Made by a program: the position numbers and the translations under genes. From Butyrivibrio sp. INlla18 (lineage in GTDB: Bacteria > Bacillota > Clostridia > Lachnospirales > Lachnospiraceae): DNA of 64,000 nucleotides. The notes below the pieces were generated by a model, which worked only from the letters and a program-made list of their open reading frames with translations, was not told where the DNA came from and made no database searches. Below are positions 35,997 to 43,480 of this stretch, piece after piece. The stretch is from positions 62,001-126,000 of the forward strand of contig NZ_FMXK01000005.1 of assembly GCF_900103635.1 (NCBI RefSeq), given 5' to 3'. Every line of letters starts with the position of its first letter. The first letter of the stretch is position 1.

Positions 35997-36121
35997 GTGA
36001 TAAGCAGACACAAACTCGAAAATACTTTGTATTTTCTCGTTCGTGTTGCTCGTCGTATACATGCATATACTTTTTCATGCATGCATGAAAGTATATGCAT
36101 GTGCACGACTCTGCTTATCAC
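35997..36121. repeat. Three-way-junction-shaped inverted-repeat element in the thi leader
   Basis: A perfect outer stem GTGATAAGCAGA (35997-36008) / TCTGCTTATCAC (36110-36121) encloses two hairpins: arm A 36008-36046 (14 of 17 pairs, loop CTTTG) and arm B 36054-36107 (18 of 20 outer pairs, with the palindrome TCATGCATGCATGA at 36075-36088 at its tip). It lies between the riboswitch expression platform and the thiW SD and would be transcribed in the operon leader. Confidence 0.8.
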
Positions 36122-36123
36122 GG

Positions 36124-36154
36124 AAAACGGAAGCTACCATATGGATAGCTTCCG
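36124..36154 (-). terminator. Terminator hairpin of the TPP riboswitch expression platform
   Basis: CGGAAGCTA (36128-36136) and TAGCTTCCG (36146-36154) with a 9-nt loop, followed on the minus strand by TTTT. Likely formed when TPP is bound. Confidence 0.7.
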
Positions 36155-36157
36155 CAT
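36134..36157 (-). CDS. Possible seven-residue leader peptide in the thi leader
   Basis: ATG at 36155-36157 opens MRKLSIW and stops at TAG (36134-36136). AGGAG (36165-36169) lies exactly 7 nt upstream, an ideal SD. The ORF covers the 5' arm and loop of the terminator hairpin and ends inside the 3' arm. Ribosomes on it would disrupt the hairpin. Confidence 0.4.
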   Translation of the reverse strand: MRKLSIW

Positions 36158-36169
36158 AAATTCACTCCT

Positions 36170-36271
36170 ACTAAAACAAGGCATCCCTACGTTGGCATTA
36201 TCCAAATCAGGTTCTCGGTCGAAGGTCATACCTTCCTCTCAGCCTGTAATACAAGCTCCCGTTTCTTTAGT
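36170..36271 (-). promoter_or_regulatory. TPP riboswitch (THI element)
   Basis: The minus-strand RNA contains the conserved cores CTGAGAGGA (36234-36242, pyrimidine-sensing arm) and ACCTGATTTGGATAATGCCA (36193-36212), followed by GTAGGGA. ACTAAA/TTTAGT at the ends can form P1. It begins a few nucleotides after the predicted start of transcription and controls thiW-thiM-thiE-thiD-thiC. Confidence 0.96.
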
Positions 36272-36281
36272 TGTCTTATTT

Positions 36282-36310
36282 GTTATACACCTGCATATGT
36301 CAGAATGCAA
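36282..36310 (-). promoter_or_regulatory. Sigma-A promoter of the thi operon
   Basis: TTGCAT (36305-36310), 17-nt spacer, TATAAC (36282-36287) on the minus strand, placing the start near 36275. Confidence 0.75.
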
Positions 36311-36330
36311 TAGTCTTTATTACTTTTTTA

Positions 36331-36889
36331 CCACTATTCACAGCTCCAGGCTCTGGAGGAGGCCCACAGTAGGCTATATACCGCCCATAGTCACCCCAGT
36401 GGGGCCGCCAGCCTGAAGTTTATTATTTGTGAGTCTCTGAGGATTTTTCTATGTTCATGAGCGTTATATTTCTTACTTTAAATTCTGTTTTTGAAACACT
36501 GTCTGAGTCTTTGATGCCATTTTTTGCTGTAAAGTTTTGTTTTGCCCTCATCAAAAAAACGATACTTTTCTATGTGCTCATGCAGCTTTTGTTTTAATAC
36601 GCATGCTCTTGCTAAACGCAAACCGCATGCGTGTCAAAAGCTGCTTATGAGCACAAGAAAATGGCGTTTTTTTGACAATCGTTCAAACCCAAAACTTTAC
36701 AGCCAAAAATGTGCCTCAAAGACGAGTTTGTTTCAAAGAATTTAAAGTAAGAAATATAATGCCATGAACATAAAAATCCAAAGGATGAACAAAAATAAAC
36801 TTCAGGCTGGCGGCCCCACTGGGGTGACTATGGGCGGTATATAGCCTACTGTGGGCCTCTCCTCCAAAGCCTGAAGTTGTGAATGGTGA
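36331..36889. repeat. 559-bp imperfect palindrome (long inverted-repeat element)
   Basis: Positions 36360-36422 and 36796-36858 are perfect 63-bp inverted repeats centred at 36609. The match continues outward to CACTATTCACAG (left) and TTGTGAATGGTG (right) with small indels. Inward the homology continues with mismatches: TATGTTCATG and TTATATTTCTTACTTTAAAT near 36450-36485 pair with 36738-36772, GCTGTAAAGTTTT near 36526-36538 with 36690-36702, and ATGTGCTCATGCAGCTTTTG-like arms near 36580 with 36634-36655. The tip has GCATGC and GCATGCGT. Only short, unsupported frames lie inside, so it appears non-coding. It separates the MFS gene from the thi promoter. Confidence 0.9.
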
Positions 36890-36896
36890 TATAAAT

Positions 36897-38216
36897 TTAA
36901 GACTTTTGGTGTTCGCGGTGAGCGAAGTATAGTGGGATAAGTGTGATCAGTACCACTATGAGTCCTGCGATAAATACTGCGTTAGTAGGTAGGTACTCTG
37001 TAAAGCCGTACTCATCGGTAAATTCTCCGCTATTCTTGATAACAGGATTGGATATCAGTGGCGCAATTACCATAGGTATCAGTACGTAAAAGACAATTCG
37101 GATGCCCTCAAACTGACCTCTTGAGTCCTCTGGATATAGGCGCTTGGACCACACTGTGATAGTCTGCAAAAATAGAATATATCCGATGCCCACAAACAGC
37201 ATTCCTGCCATAAGGTTAGGATTCCATACAGTGCTTGGATCAACATTTGTAGGTGATACCAAAAGGCCGATGATAAGAAGGCCAATGGAATTAAGGATGA
37301 TAGCTGCAAATATAAGTAGTGATGACCTATCAGCCTTTATAAGCTTAATAGCTGGAATTGTAACGAACATGGCAACAATAAGTCCCACACCCTCTATAAG
37401 TCCCATGGTATCTGCTGTAAATCCAAGATAATAGATCATAAAGTTACCAAGATGTGAGAAATATACATTAAAAGAGATGAAGTATACCGCAAGCATCAGG
37501 TTTACAAATACAAGTTCTCTGTGCTGTAGATATGCTTTTAAGTTAAATATTGAAAAGAACTGCTCTGAGAAAGAACCCTTTATAGAAGGCTTCAAGGTAT
37601 CAACATCTTTCATACCAAACAGTGATACTATTCCAAGAAGAATCACGCTTCCACCAATAACTGTAAAGAGTCTCATGTAATTGTCATCTGCGCCAACAAG
37701 AAGTCCACCAGCTATAGTTCCTACAATTGTTCCTATTACAGGCTGAACTGCAAGTGCAGCTCCAAGTGCTCCCGAATTGTCAGGAGTCATATGGTCATTG
37801 ATCCAGGCATTAAAGCCTATATCATTTCCCATAGATCCAAAGAAGCTCATGATGGCGTCTGCTGCCACAACAGCAAATGCGATTCCAACAAGTGCAGGAT
37901 TACTGCCCTTATTCATAAACTCTGTTGTTCCAAAGAGGATAGTGAAGATTCCCCAGAGAATGTAGCCAACAGATACAAGTGTCTTTCTATTACCCTTTCT
38001 GTCAGATACACATCCAAAAAGAAATGTAGAAACTGTAGTTGCTGCCGCAGATATAGCCAGCATCCACGAGATGATAGTTGGGTCCTTGGCAATCTTGGCA
38101 TACACAAAGGTATTAAACCATTGATTCTCCATGTTCCAACACAGCTGTCCCGCAAGACCAAGAAGCCATATCAAAGCCCAAAATCCAATACCGCTTTTTG
38201 CATTGTTTTTCCCCAT
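36897..38216 (-). CDS. Major facilitator transporter (MFS_2/GPH-like)
   Basis: 439 aa with twelve predicted helices. Between helices 2 and 3 is the MFS motif variant GCVSDRKGNRKTLV. Large, well-ordered helices and the DRKGNRKT loop fit the sugar:cation symporter-like MFS_2 group, but the substrate is unknown. SD GGGGG, 8 nt before the ATG, contains the stop region of the upstream XRE gene, so the two genes form an operon and are coupled. The stop codon is 8 bp from the edge of the giant palindrome. The XRE protein probably represses this transporter. Confidence 0.88.
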   Translation of the reverse strand: MGKNNAKSGIGFWALIWLLGLAGQLCWNMENQWFNTFVYAKIAKDPTIISWMLAISAAATTVSTFLFGCVSDRKGNRKTLVSVGYILWGIFTILFGTTEFMNKGSNPALVGIAFAVVAADAIMSFFGSMGNDIGFNAWINDHMTPDNSGALGAALAVQPVIGTIVGTIAGGLLVGADDNYMRLFTVIGGSVILLGIVSLFGMKDVDTLKPSIKGSFSEQFFSIFNLKAYLQHRELVFVNLMLAVYFISFNVYFSHLGNFMIYYLGFTADTMGLIEGVGLIVAMFVTIPAIKLIKADRSSLLIFAAIILNSIGLLIIGLLVSPTNVDPSTVWNPNLMAGMLFVGIGYILFLQTITVWSKRLYPEDSRGQFEGIRIVFYVLIPMVIAPLISNPVIKNSGEFTDEYGFTEYLPTNAVFIAGLIVVLITLIPLYFAHREHQKS

Positions 38217-38221
38217 ATTAG

Positions 38222-38533
38222 TTACCCCCTTTTAATAAAAGATAAGCTTTCTGCCCTTCCTTCATCTAATATCTCGAGTAATCGATACGCCGGTCCAGTA
38301 GGATGTGTTCTGCCAAGCTCCCAAGCCTCAACGGTTTTCTTGGATATCCCCATATAACTAGCAAAAACGCTCTGGGTCATACCAGCTCTATTTCTTATCT
38401 CTTTTATATCCTCATTTGAGTACTTATTAACCGGCTCAATAACATATGTCGTAGTCTTTGCCTTCCCCAAGCCTTTCTCATATGCTATTGCCTCTTGTAA
38501 CCCTTCTTGCAAATCGTCAAATAGTGAGCTCAT
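38222..38533 (-). CDS. XRE-family HTH transcriptional regulator (HigA/NadS-like)
   Basis: 103 aa. The N-terminal segment GLQEAIAYEKGLGKAKTTTY and C-terminal HTH (MTQSVFASYMGISKKTVEAWELGR) match HigA/NadS-type antitoxin-like repressors. No toxin gene accompanies it: only about 100 bp separate it from the MATE gene, with no RelE/HigB-like frame. It is the first gene of an operon with the MFS transporter. The start is ATG 38531-38533, with AGGAGG 5 nt upstream. A perfect palindrome sits in its promoter, so it is probably autorepressing. Confidence 0.88.
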   Translation of the reverse strand: MSSLFDDLQEGLQEAIAYEKGLGKAKTTTYVIEPVNKYSNEDIKEIRNRAGMTQSVFASYMGISKKTVEAWELGRTHPTGPAYRLLEILDEGRAESLSFIKRG

Positions 38534-38608
38534 ATTCACCTCCTATTTCTGGCTGTCTCTTCTTTCAAGGATTTAACAAGTTTCTTATAAATATCCCCCT
38601 CATATTTT

Positions 38609-38637
38609 ATGGTATACCCTACATTGTAGGGTGTCAA
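38609..38637 (-). promoter_or_regulatory. Promoter of the XRE-MFS operon with palindromic operator
   Basis: TTGACA (38632-38637), 17-nt spacer, TACCAT (38609-38614) on the minus strand. The spacer is almost filled by the 17-bp palindrome ACCCTACATTGTAGGGT (38616-38632). The promoter starts within the stop codon of the MATE gene. Confidence 0.8.
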
Positions 38638-39965
38638 TCAAATATCTCTTTCCACAAAAAAACTTTGAAAAGCACAAAAGCCACAACTGTGGTAAAAAGA
38701 TCAGATACAAACTGAGCTGAAATAACACCATTTAGTCCCATTGCCATAGAGAGAATTATCATAACCGGCAAGAATACAATTCCCTGCCTGCATGCTGACA
38801 ACACAAATGCTCCGGTAGCTTTACCTGTTGCCTGGAAGGAGCATATCACTATAAGGCACACGCCCATAAGTGGCATTCCAAGAAGCTGCATCCTGAGCAT
38901 CATTACGCCCATCTTTATCATCTCAGGATCAGTCAGGAATCTAGAGATAAGCCCATTTGCAAATGCAGATAAAAGAACCAAGAACACAATTCCAGTTCCG
39001 CCAGTAACAGCCATTCCGAAAGCCAATATCTTTTTTAATCTATCCTTAAGCCCAGCGCCGTAGTTGTAGCCAATAAGTGGCTGTCCGCCAAAGGCAAGAC
39101 CTACGATCACCAGAAGAGCTATATTAACGATCTTGAGCACAATTCCCATGATAGCTATATTGTCATCACCATATGGCTGAAGGAATCTATTAGTAAGCGT
39201 GATACCAACTGTCTGCATGAGGTTTGTGATACTTGAAGGAAGTCCGATAGCAAGGATACTTCCAAAGGATGCAGCATCAAGACTAAACATCCTAAAGTCC
39301 ATGGAGAGCACATTACTCTTTTTAACAATAATTACTACAAAGAAAACACAGGTCACAATATATCCGATAACCGTCGCAATAGCTGCACCTGCTGCCCCAA
39401 GGCCAAGTCCAAAGATAAATATTGGATCAAGGATCATGTTTACAACTGTTCCAACGATGGAACCAATCATGGACTGCAGCGACATTCCCTCTGCCCTTAA
39501 CAGGTTAGATGGAACAAGTGAAAAGATAACAAAGGTTGATCCAAGTATAAGCCATGAATAGTACTGATCAGCATATGTATAAGTCTGAGCAGTAGAGCCT
39601 AAGACCATAAGTATCTGCTTTTTAAATGCAAGCATGATTACTGTAAATACTAAACCTGTAATGATCGCACTATAAAAGCACAGAACGCTCTTCTTTCTAG
39701 CATCATCTGTATCGTGAGCTCCAAGAATTCTAGATATAACTGAGCTTCCGCCGATACCAAATATATCTCCTATTGCCAAAAGAAGTGTGAAAAGCGGCGC
39801 ACATAGTGATATTCCTGCAATTAAATTAGTATTTCCTGTAAGGGCAATGAAATAGGTGTCCACAAGGTTATAAACAAGGGTCACAACCATTCCCATCACT
39901 ACAGGAAGTGCCATTTTCATATAGGCCTTTGGAATAGCTTCTTTTTCAAATAAATCGTTTTGCAT
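38634..39965 (-). CDS. MATE-family multidrug exporter (MepA-like)
   Basis: 443 aa, twelve predicted helices, MatE repeats. Typical segments are LVYNLVDTYFIALTGNTNLIAG in helix 1-2 and FGGQPLIGYNYGAGLKDRLKK in the second repeat. It should export small cations or drugs in exchange for Na+ or H+. The start is ATG 39963-39965 with TGAGGT upstream; a GTG four codons earlier overlaps the SD. The leader has a promoter and a riboswitch-like terminator structure, suggesting that a small molecule, possibly guanidine, controls its expression. Confidence 0.92.
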   Translation of the reverse strand: MQNDLFEKEAIPKAYMKMALPVVMGMVVTLVYNLVDTYFIALTGNTNLIAGISLCAPLFTLLLAIGDIFGIGGSSVISRILGAHDTDDARKKSVLCFYSAIITGLVFTVIMLAFKKQILMVLGSTAQTYTYADQYYSWLILGSTFVIFSLVPSNLLRAEGMSLQSMIGSIVGTVVNMILDPIFIFGLGLGAAGAAIATVIGYIVTCVFFVVIIVKKSNVLSMDFRMFSLDAASFGSILAIGLPSSITNLMQTVGITLTNRFLQPYGDDNIAIMGIVLKIVNIALLVIVGLAFGGQPLIGYNYGAGLKDRLKKILAFGMAVTGGTGIVFLVLLSAFANGLISRFLTDPEMIKMGVMMLRMQLLGMPLMGVCLIVICSFQATGKATGAFVLSACRQGIVFLPVMIILSMAMGLNGVISAQFVSDLFTTVVAFVLFKVFLWKEIFD

Positions 39966-39995
39966 AACTGACCTCACTAAAACATATTATTAAAA

Positions 39996-40080
39996 CAAAA
40001 AAATCCATAACCCGCTAGGATTATGGATTTCCGTACCGTGGCAGAATTACTTCCGCCCTACTAACAATATTTTCAACGGG
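39996..40080 (-). promoter_or_regulatory. Structured leader with terminator upstream of MATE exporter (candidate guanidine-IV/mepA riboswitch)
   Basis: The minus-strand RNA starts near 40078 with AACCCGTTG, then a hairpin GGCGGAA-GTAA-TTCTGCC (about 40040-40057) with adjacent ACGG, then the terminator AATCCATAA (40021-40029) / TTATGGATT (40002-40010) and a T-tract. The terminator loop and 3' side hold CGGGTT, which can pair with the 5' AACCCG and thereby antiterminate. This switch layout and a MATE gene fit the guanidine-IV (mepA motif) class, but I could not check the consensus. Confidence 0.5.
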
Positions 40081-40084
40081 TTTT

Positions 40085-40113
40085 ATGCTACCATTACAAT
40101 TTTTAATTGTCAA
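40085..40113 (-). promoter_or_regulatory. Sigma-A promoter of the MATE gene
   Basis: TTGACA (40108-40113), 17-nt spacer, TAGCAT (40085-40090) on the minus strand. Confidence 0.75.
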
Positions 40114-40170
40114 ACCTTTTATCTTATCATCTTTATGCCCGATATTTATAATCCACATATTCTAATAGTC

Positions 40171-40212
40171 AAAAATCCTCATCCCGTATTTCAGACCTAA
40201 ACGGGATGAGGA
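40171..40212 (-). terminator. Terminator of the second sugar-importer operon
   Basis: TCCTCATCCCGT (40176-40187) and ACGGGATGAGGA (40201-40212) form a perfect 12-bp stem with a short T-tract on the minus strand. Confidence 0.85.
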
Positions 40213-40251
40213 CAAGCTTTATACTTTATTTTTTTATTTAACTTCTACCAT

Positions 40252-41082
40252 TTACAGCTTACCACCTGAGGTTGCGATACCCTCGATGAATTGCTTTTGG
40301 AATATTATGTAGATAATGATCATAGGTACGCAAGAAATTAGCGCTGCCATCATAAGTTCCGGATACTTCTGTGAATACTGTCCGTTCATCTTGGCAAGAG
40401 CACTTGCAAGGGTTGTGGCACGATTATCAGGACATACGATCATAGGCCACATAAGGTCTTTGTATGCAAACACTGCGGTAAAGATGCCAAGAGCAATCAT
40501 AGAAGACTTGGCAAGGGGTGCCATGATGAAGTAAAAAGTCTGAGGTATACTGCAACCATCAAGACGGGCTGCTTCTTCTAAGTCCCTTGGAAGCTGCATG
40601 TATGCCTGCCTCATCAGGAAAGCTCCAAAAGCAGATACGACACCTGGGAACAAAAGTCCTAAAACACTATTCGTCATATGCAGATTGCTGACCATTACAT
40701 ACTGAGGAATAATGAAGATCTGAACTGGTATCATCATCTGCAAAAGAACCAGCGCAAACATTAGGTTTTTTCCCTTAAACTCAAGTCTTGCAAAGGCATA
40801 TCCACTAAGAGTTGATGTGATAATAGCACATAGGATACGAAGTGCCACCATCATGATCGTATTAGCGTAGAGCCTTACAAAGTCCATTGCCTTGATAACA
40901 TTGGAAAAGTTCTCCACCTTCCAAACCTTAGGAATGATAACGAATGGATCAACCTGAGTTGTCTCCGAAACCGACTTGAAGGCAGTCAAGAACATCCACA
41001 AAAATGGAACCAGCATGGTTATCGAAACCAGTATAAGTATTATGTAAATGATTGTATTGCTAATTATATTTTTAGATTTCAC
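40252..41082 (-). CDS. Carbohydrate ABC importer permease, MalG type
   Basis: 276 aa, six predicted helices; EAA motif DLEEAARLDGCSIPQTFYFI. It starts with GTG (41080-41082), preceded by GGGAG at 7-nt spacing. It lies 13 bp after the MalF-type permease gene and is the last gene of the importer operon. By context with the alpha-galactosidase downstream of the operator region, it likely imports raffinose-family sugars or melibiose. No ATPase gene is present locally. Confidence 0.92.
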   Translation of the reverse strand: MKSKNIISNTIIYIILILVSITMLVPFLWMFLTAFKSVSETTQVDPFVIIPKVWKVENFSNVIKAMDFVRLYANTIMMVALRILCAIITSTLSGYAFARLEFKGKNLMFALVLLQMMIPVQIFIIPQYVMVSNLHMTNSVLGLLFPGVVSAFGAFLMRQAYMQLPRDLEEAARLDGCSIPQTFYFIMAPLAKSSMIALGIFTAVFAYKDLMWPMIVCPDNRATTLASALAKMNGQYSQKYPELMMAALISCVPMIIIYIIFQKQFIEGIATSGGKL

Positions 41083-41095
41083 ACCCGTACTCCCA

Positions 41096-41980
41096 TTAGC
41101 TATAGTGAACCCACTTCTTCTGTCCGATCAGCTGAATTCCAGTAAGTATCATGATTACTATTAACAGAACTACTACAACAGTAGCTCCATAACCTTTTTT
41201 ACTCTGTTCAAAAGAATACTTGTAGAACAGGAATACTAAGGATTCAGTTTTCTTCCATGCTGGGTTATTGAGGTCGATCATCATATAAATAAGGTCAAAA
41301 ACCTGCATGGCCCCTATGATCCTGGTAACGATTACAAAGAAGATCGTTGGAGATATCAGCGGTACAGTAATATGTATCAACTGATCCCATCCATTAGCTC
41401 CGTCAATTGCTGCTGCCTCATAAAAGTCTCTAGGCACTTCCTGAAGTCCAGCCAGGAAAAGAACCATGTTATAACCAAGCATTGACCAGATACCAATAAC
41501 TGCTATCGAATAAATAGCAAGGCTAGGACTAGATATCCAGTTGACCTTTATGTGGAAGACATTGTTTATCAGTCCAAAATTTGAATTGTAGAGCCACTTC
41601 CAAACCATGGCTATCGCTGCGGGTGCGACAACCATGGGAAGGAAGAAGATGGTTCTAAATACATCTCTGCCCTTAAGTTTTTTGTTCAAAAGAACAGCTA
41701 AAAGGAGAGCGATTACCACTGAAAAAGGAACTTCCACAATAGCATATTTAACTGTATTCCAAAGAGCCTGCCAAACTTCAGAGTCTCCGAGGACTTTCTC
41801 ATAATTCTTGAGTCCGACAAAGACATTGCCTTTGCCAAAATCACCAGTCTTATAAAAACTCTGCCTTACTGTGTCTATCATCGGATAGATATTTAGCACA
41901 ATAAGCCCCAGCATTGTTGGAAGAATAAATAGCCATCCCCAAATAAATTCACTTTTTTGTCTTGCCGATATCTTCTTCAC
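41096..41980 (-). CDS. Carbohydrate ABC importer permease, MalF type
   Basis: 294 aa, six predicted helices; EAA motif DFYEAAAIDGANGWDQLIHI. The GTG start (41978-41980) has AGGAGAAACTC directly upstream. It pairs with the MalG-type permease and sits 16 bp after the binding-protein gene, without the strong intra-operon hairpin seen in the first importer. Confidence 0.92.
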   Translation of the reverse strand: MKKISARQKSEFIWGWLFILPTMLGLIVLNIYPMIDTVRQSFYKTGDFGKGNVFVGLKNYEKVLGDSEVWQALWNTVKYAIVEVPFSVVIALLLAVLLNKKLKGRDVFRTIFFLPMVVAPAAIAMVWKWLYNSNFGLINNVFHIKVNWISSPSLAIYSIAVIGIWSMLGYNMVLFLAGLQEVPRDFYEAAAIDGANGWDQLIHITVPLISPTIFFVIVTRIIGAMQVFDLIYMMIDLNNPAWKKTESLVFLFYKYSFEQSKKGYGATVVVVLLIVIMILTGIQLIGQKKWVHYS

Positions 41981-41996
41981 GAGTTTCTCCTGTCAA

Positions 41997-43340
41997 TTAT
42001 TCCTCAGCCAGTGCTTCATTCATTTCTGCAGCGATATCCTTACATACATCTTCTACAGGTCTGTCGCCTGTCCATGCATCCTGAAGCTTTTCGATCATCA
42101 TGTCTTCCCAAACTGTGGTATCTCTTGAATATGGTCTGAATACAAGCTTAGCATCAAGCATCTTCATATGTCCGTTGAGGTCGAAGCAATCAACGCTGTT
42201 AACCCATGCATCTGATGTTCCCTTGTAAGCTGACATTGTTACACCAAGTTCTGCCTGCTTGAGCTGGCCTTCCTTTGAGCAAAGGTACTCGATAAGGCTC
42301 CAAGCTGCATCTGGATTCTTGGTGTTGGCTGCTGCAGCCCATCCAAGTCCGTTGTAGATAGAAACTCTATCTGAAGGTGAGCTTGTGTATGGAAGTACTG
42401 CTACATCGCAGTTTGCTGATGTATACTCATTGTCACGATAACCAGCAAGCATCCATGATCCACTGATGCACATAGCTGTCTTTCCAGCGTTAAGAAGTTC
42501 ATTTGGAGCTGTCTCAGAAACAGTAGCAAGATCAGGGCAAGAGCCTGCTGCGATCATATCTGTAAAGAGCTTAACAGCCTTGATTGAGTTAGGGTCATCC
42601 ATTCCAGATTTCTTCTTGTCATCGCTGATAACATATCCGCCCATTGAATAGATTGTGTTGTAGTAACCTTCCTGGTTGTTACCTGGAGCAAGAGCAAATC
42701 CCCAATGCTGATCATTTGTAAGCTGTGCTGCAGCCTCAGCAAAATGCTCCCATGTCCATGTATCATCAGGATAAGCAACACCCATCTCATCAAAGATAGT
42801 CTTGTTGTACCAAAGAGCTATAGTATCAATATCCTTAGGAACAGCGTACTGTTTTCCATCAGACTGATAAAGATTAACGATACCTTCGTAATAATTTCCA
42901 AGATCGATCTTGTCGCTTGAAGCGATTCTATCTGTAAGATCAAGGAGCTGATCATTTTCCATGTACTTCTGAGCTACATTTGAATGCATCCAGAATACAT
43001 CAGGAAGTTCTCCGCCTGTTGCACCAGCTTCAAGAAGTGTCCAGTAGTTATTCCAGTCAACAACCTGAATTGTTGCCTTAACACCTGACTCCTTGCTCCA
43101 CTCATCAACAATCTGCTGCAAGCCAGGTCTCTGGCCTTCATCCCATATAGTTACTGAAAGTTCTCCTTCAACACTGCTGCCAATACTTGTAGGCTGTTCC
43201 TCAGCTGCAGGTGTTTCAGCTGCTGGTGCTTCATCTGTAGCAGGAGCAGTTTCTGCAGGTGCTGTGCTTCCGCATCCAACGATAGATGCTGCCATGATTG
43301 CACCCATGACCATAGAACAAAATCTAAATCTCTTTTTCAT
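41997..43340 (-). CDS. Extracellular sugar-binding lipoprotein of an ABC importer
   Basis: 447 aa. The signal ends AASIVGC with the lipid Cys near residue 23; an Ala/Glu/Pro-rich linker follows (about 27-55). The body is a family-1 solute-binding protein: LSVTIWDEGQRPGLQQIVDE at the start and ELPDVFWMHSN further on. The start is ATG 43338-43340, 8 nt after GGAGG; two in-frame upstream starts (codons 4 and 1 of the longer frame) overlap the SD. First gene of the three-gene importer operon, downstream of the alpha-galactosidase on the same strand. Confidence 0.93.
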   Translation of the reverse strand: MKKRFRFCSMVMGAIMAASIVGCGSTAPAETAPATDEAPAAETPAAEEQPTSIGSSVEGELSVTIWDEGQRPGLQQIVDEWSKESGVKATIQVVDWNNYWTLLEAGATGGELPDVFWMHSNVAQKYMENDQLLDLTDRIASSDKIDLGNYYEGIVNLYQSDGKQYAVPKDIDTIALWYNKTIFDEMGVAYPDDTWTWEHFAEAAAQLTNDQHWGFALAPGNNQEGYYNTIYSMGGYVISDDKKKSGMDDPNSIKAVKLFTDMIAAGSCPDLATVSETAPNELLNAGKTAMCISGSWMLAGYRDNEYTSANCDVAVLPYTSSPSDRVSIYNGLGWAAAANTKNPDAAWSLIEYLCSKEGQLKQAELGVTMSAYKGTSDAWVNSVDCFDLNGHMKMLDAKLVFRPYSRDTTVWEDMMIEKLQDAWTGDRPVEDVCKDIAAEMNEALAEE

Positions 43341-43480
43341 AAACATAACCTCCAATTCACTAAATATAGTATTTTTGCCTTTTCCCCATTCCGATCATGA
43401 TTACTATCTTATACTAATCAATCTCCGTCGGTTTGGGTATGGTATTTCGTGTAGTATTGATGTCATTTTGTGATATTACT

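Noticed and set aside
35991-36416. Long plus-strand frame across the TPP riboswitch and leader
   Set aside because: It runs antisense through the riboswitch, terminator and repeats, with no SD and no family resemblance.
36542-36745. 67-codon open frame inside the giant palindrome
   Set aside because: It has no SD, consists of mirrored palindrome sequence and shows no protein features; it is a by-product of the repeat.
38534-38633. Toxin gene partner for the XRE/HigA-like regulator
   Set aside because: Only about 100 bp are available before the MATE stop, and no RelE/HigB-like frame is present on either strand; the regulator is an orphan here.
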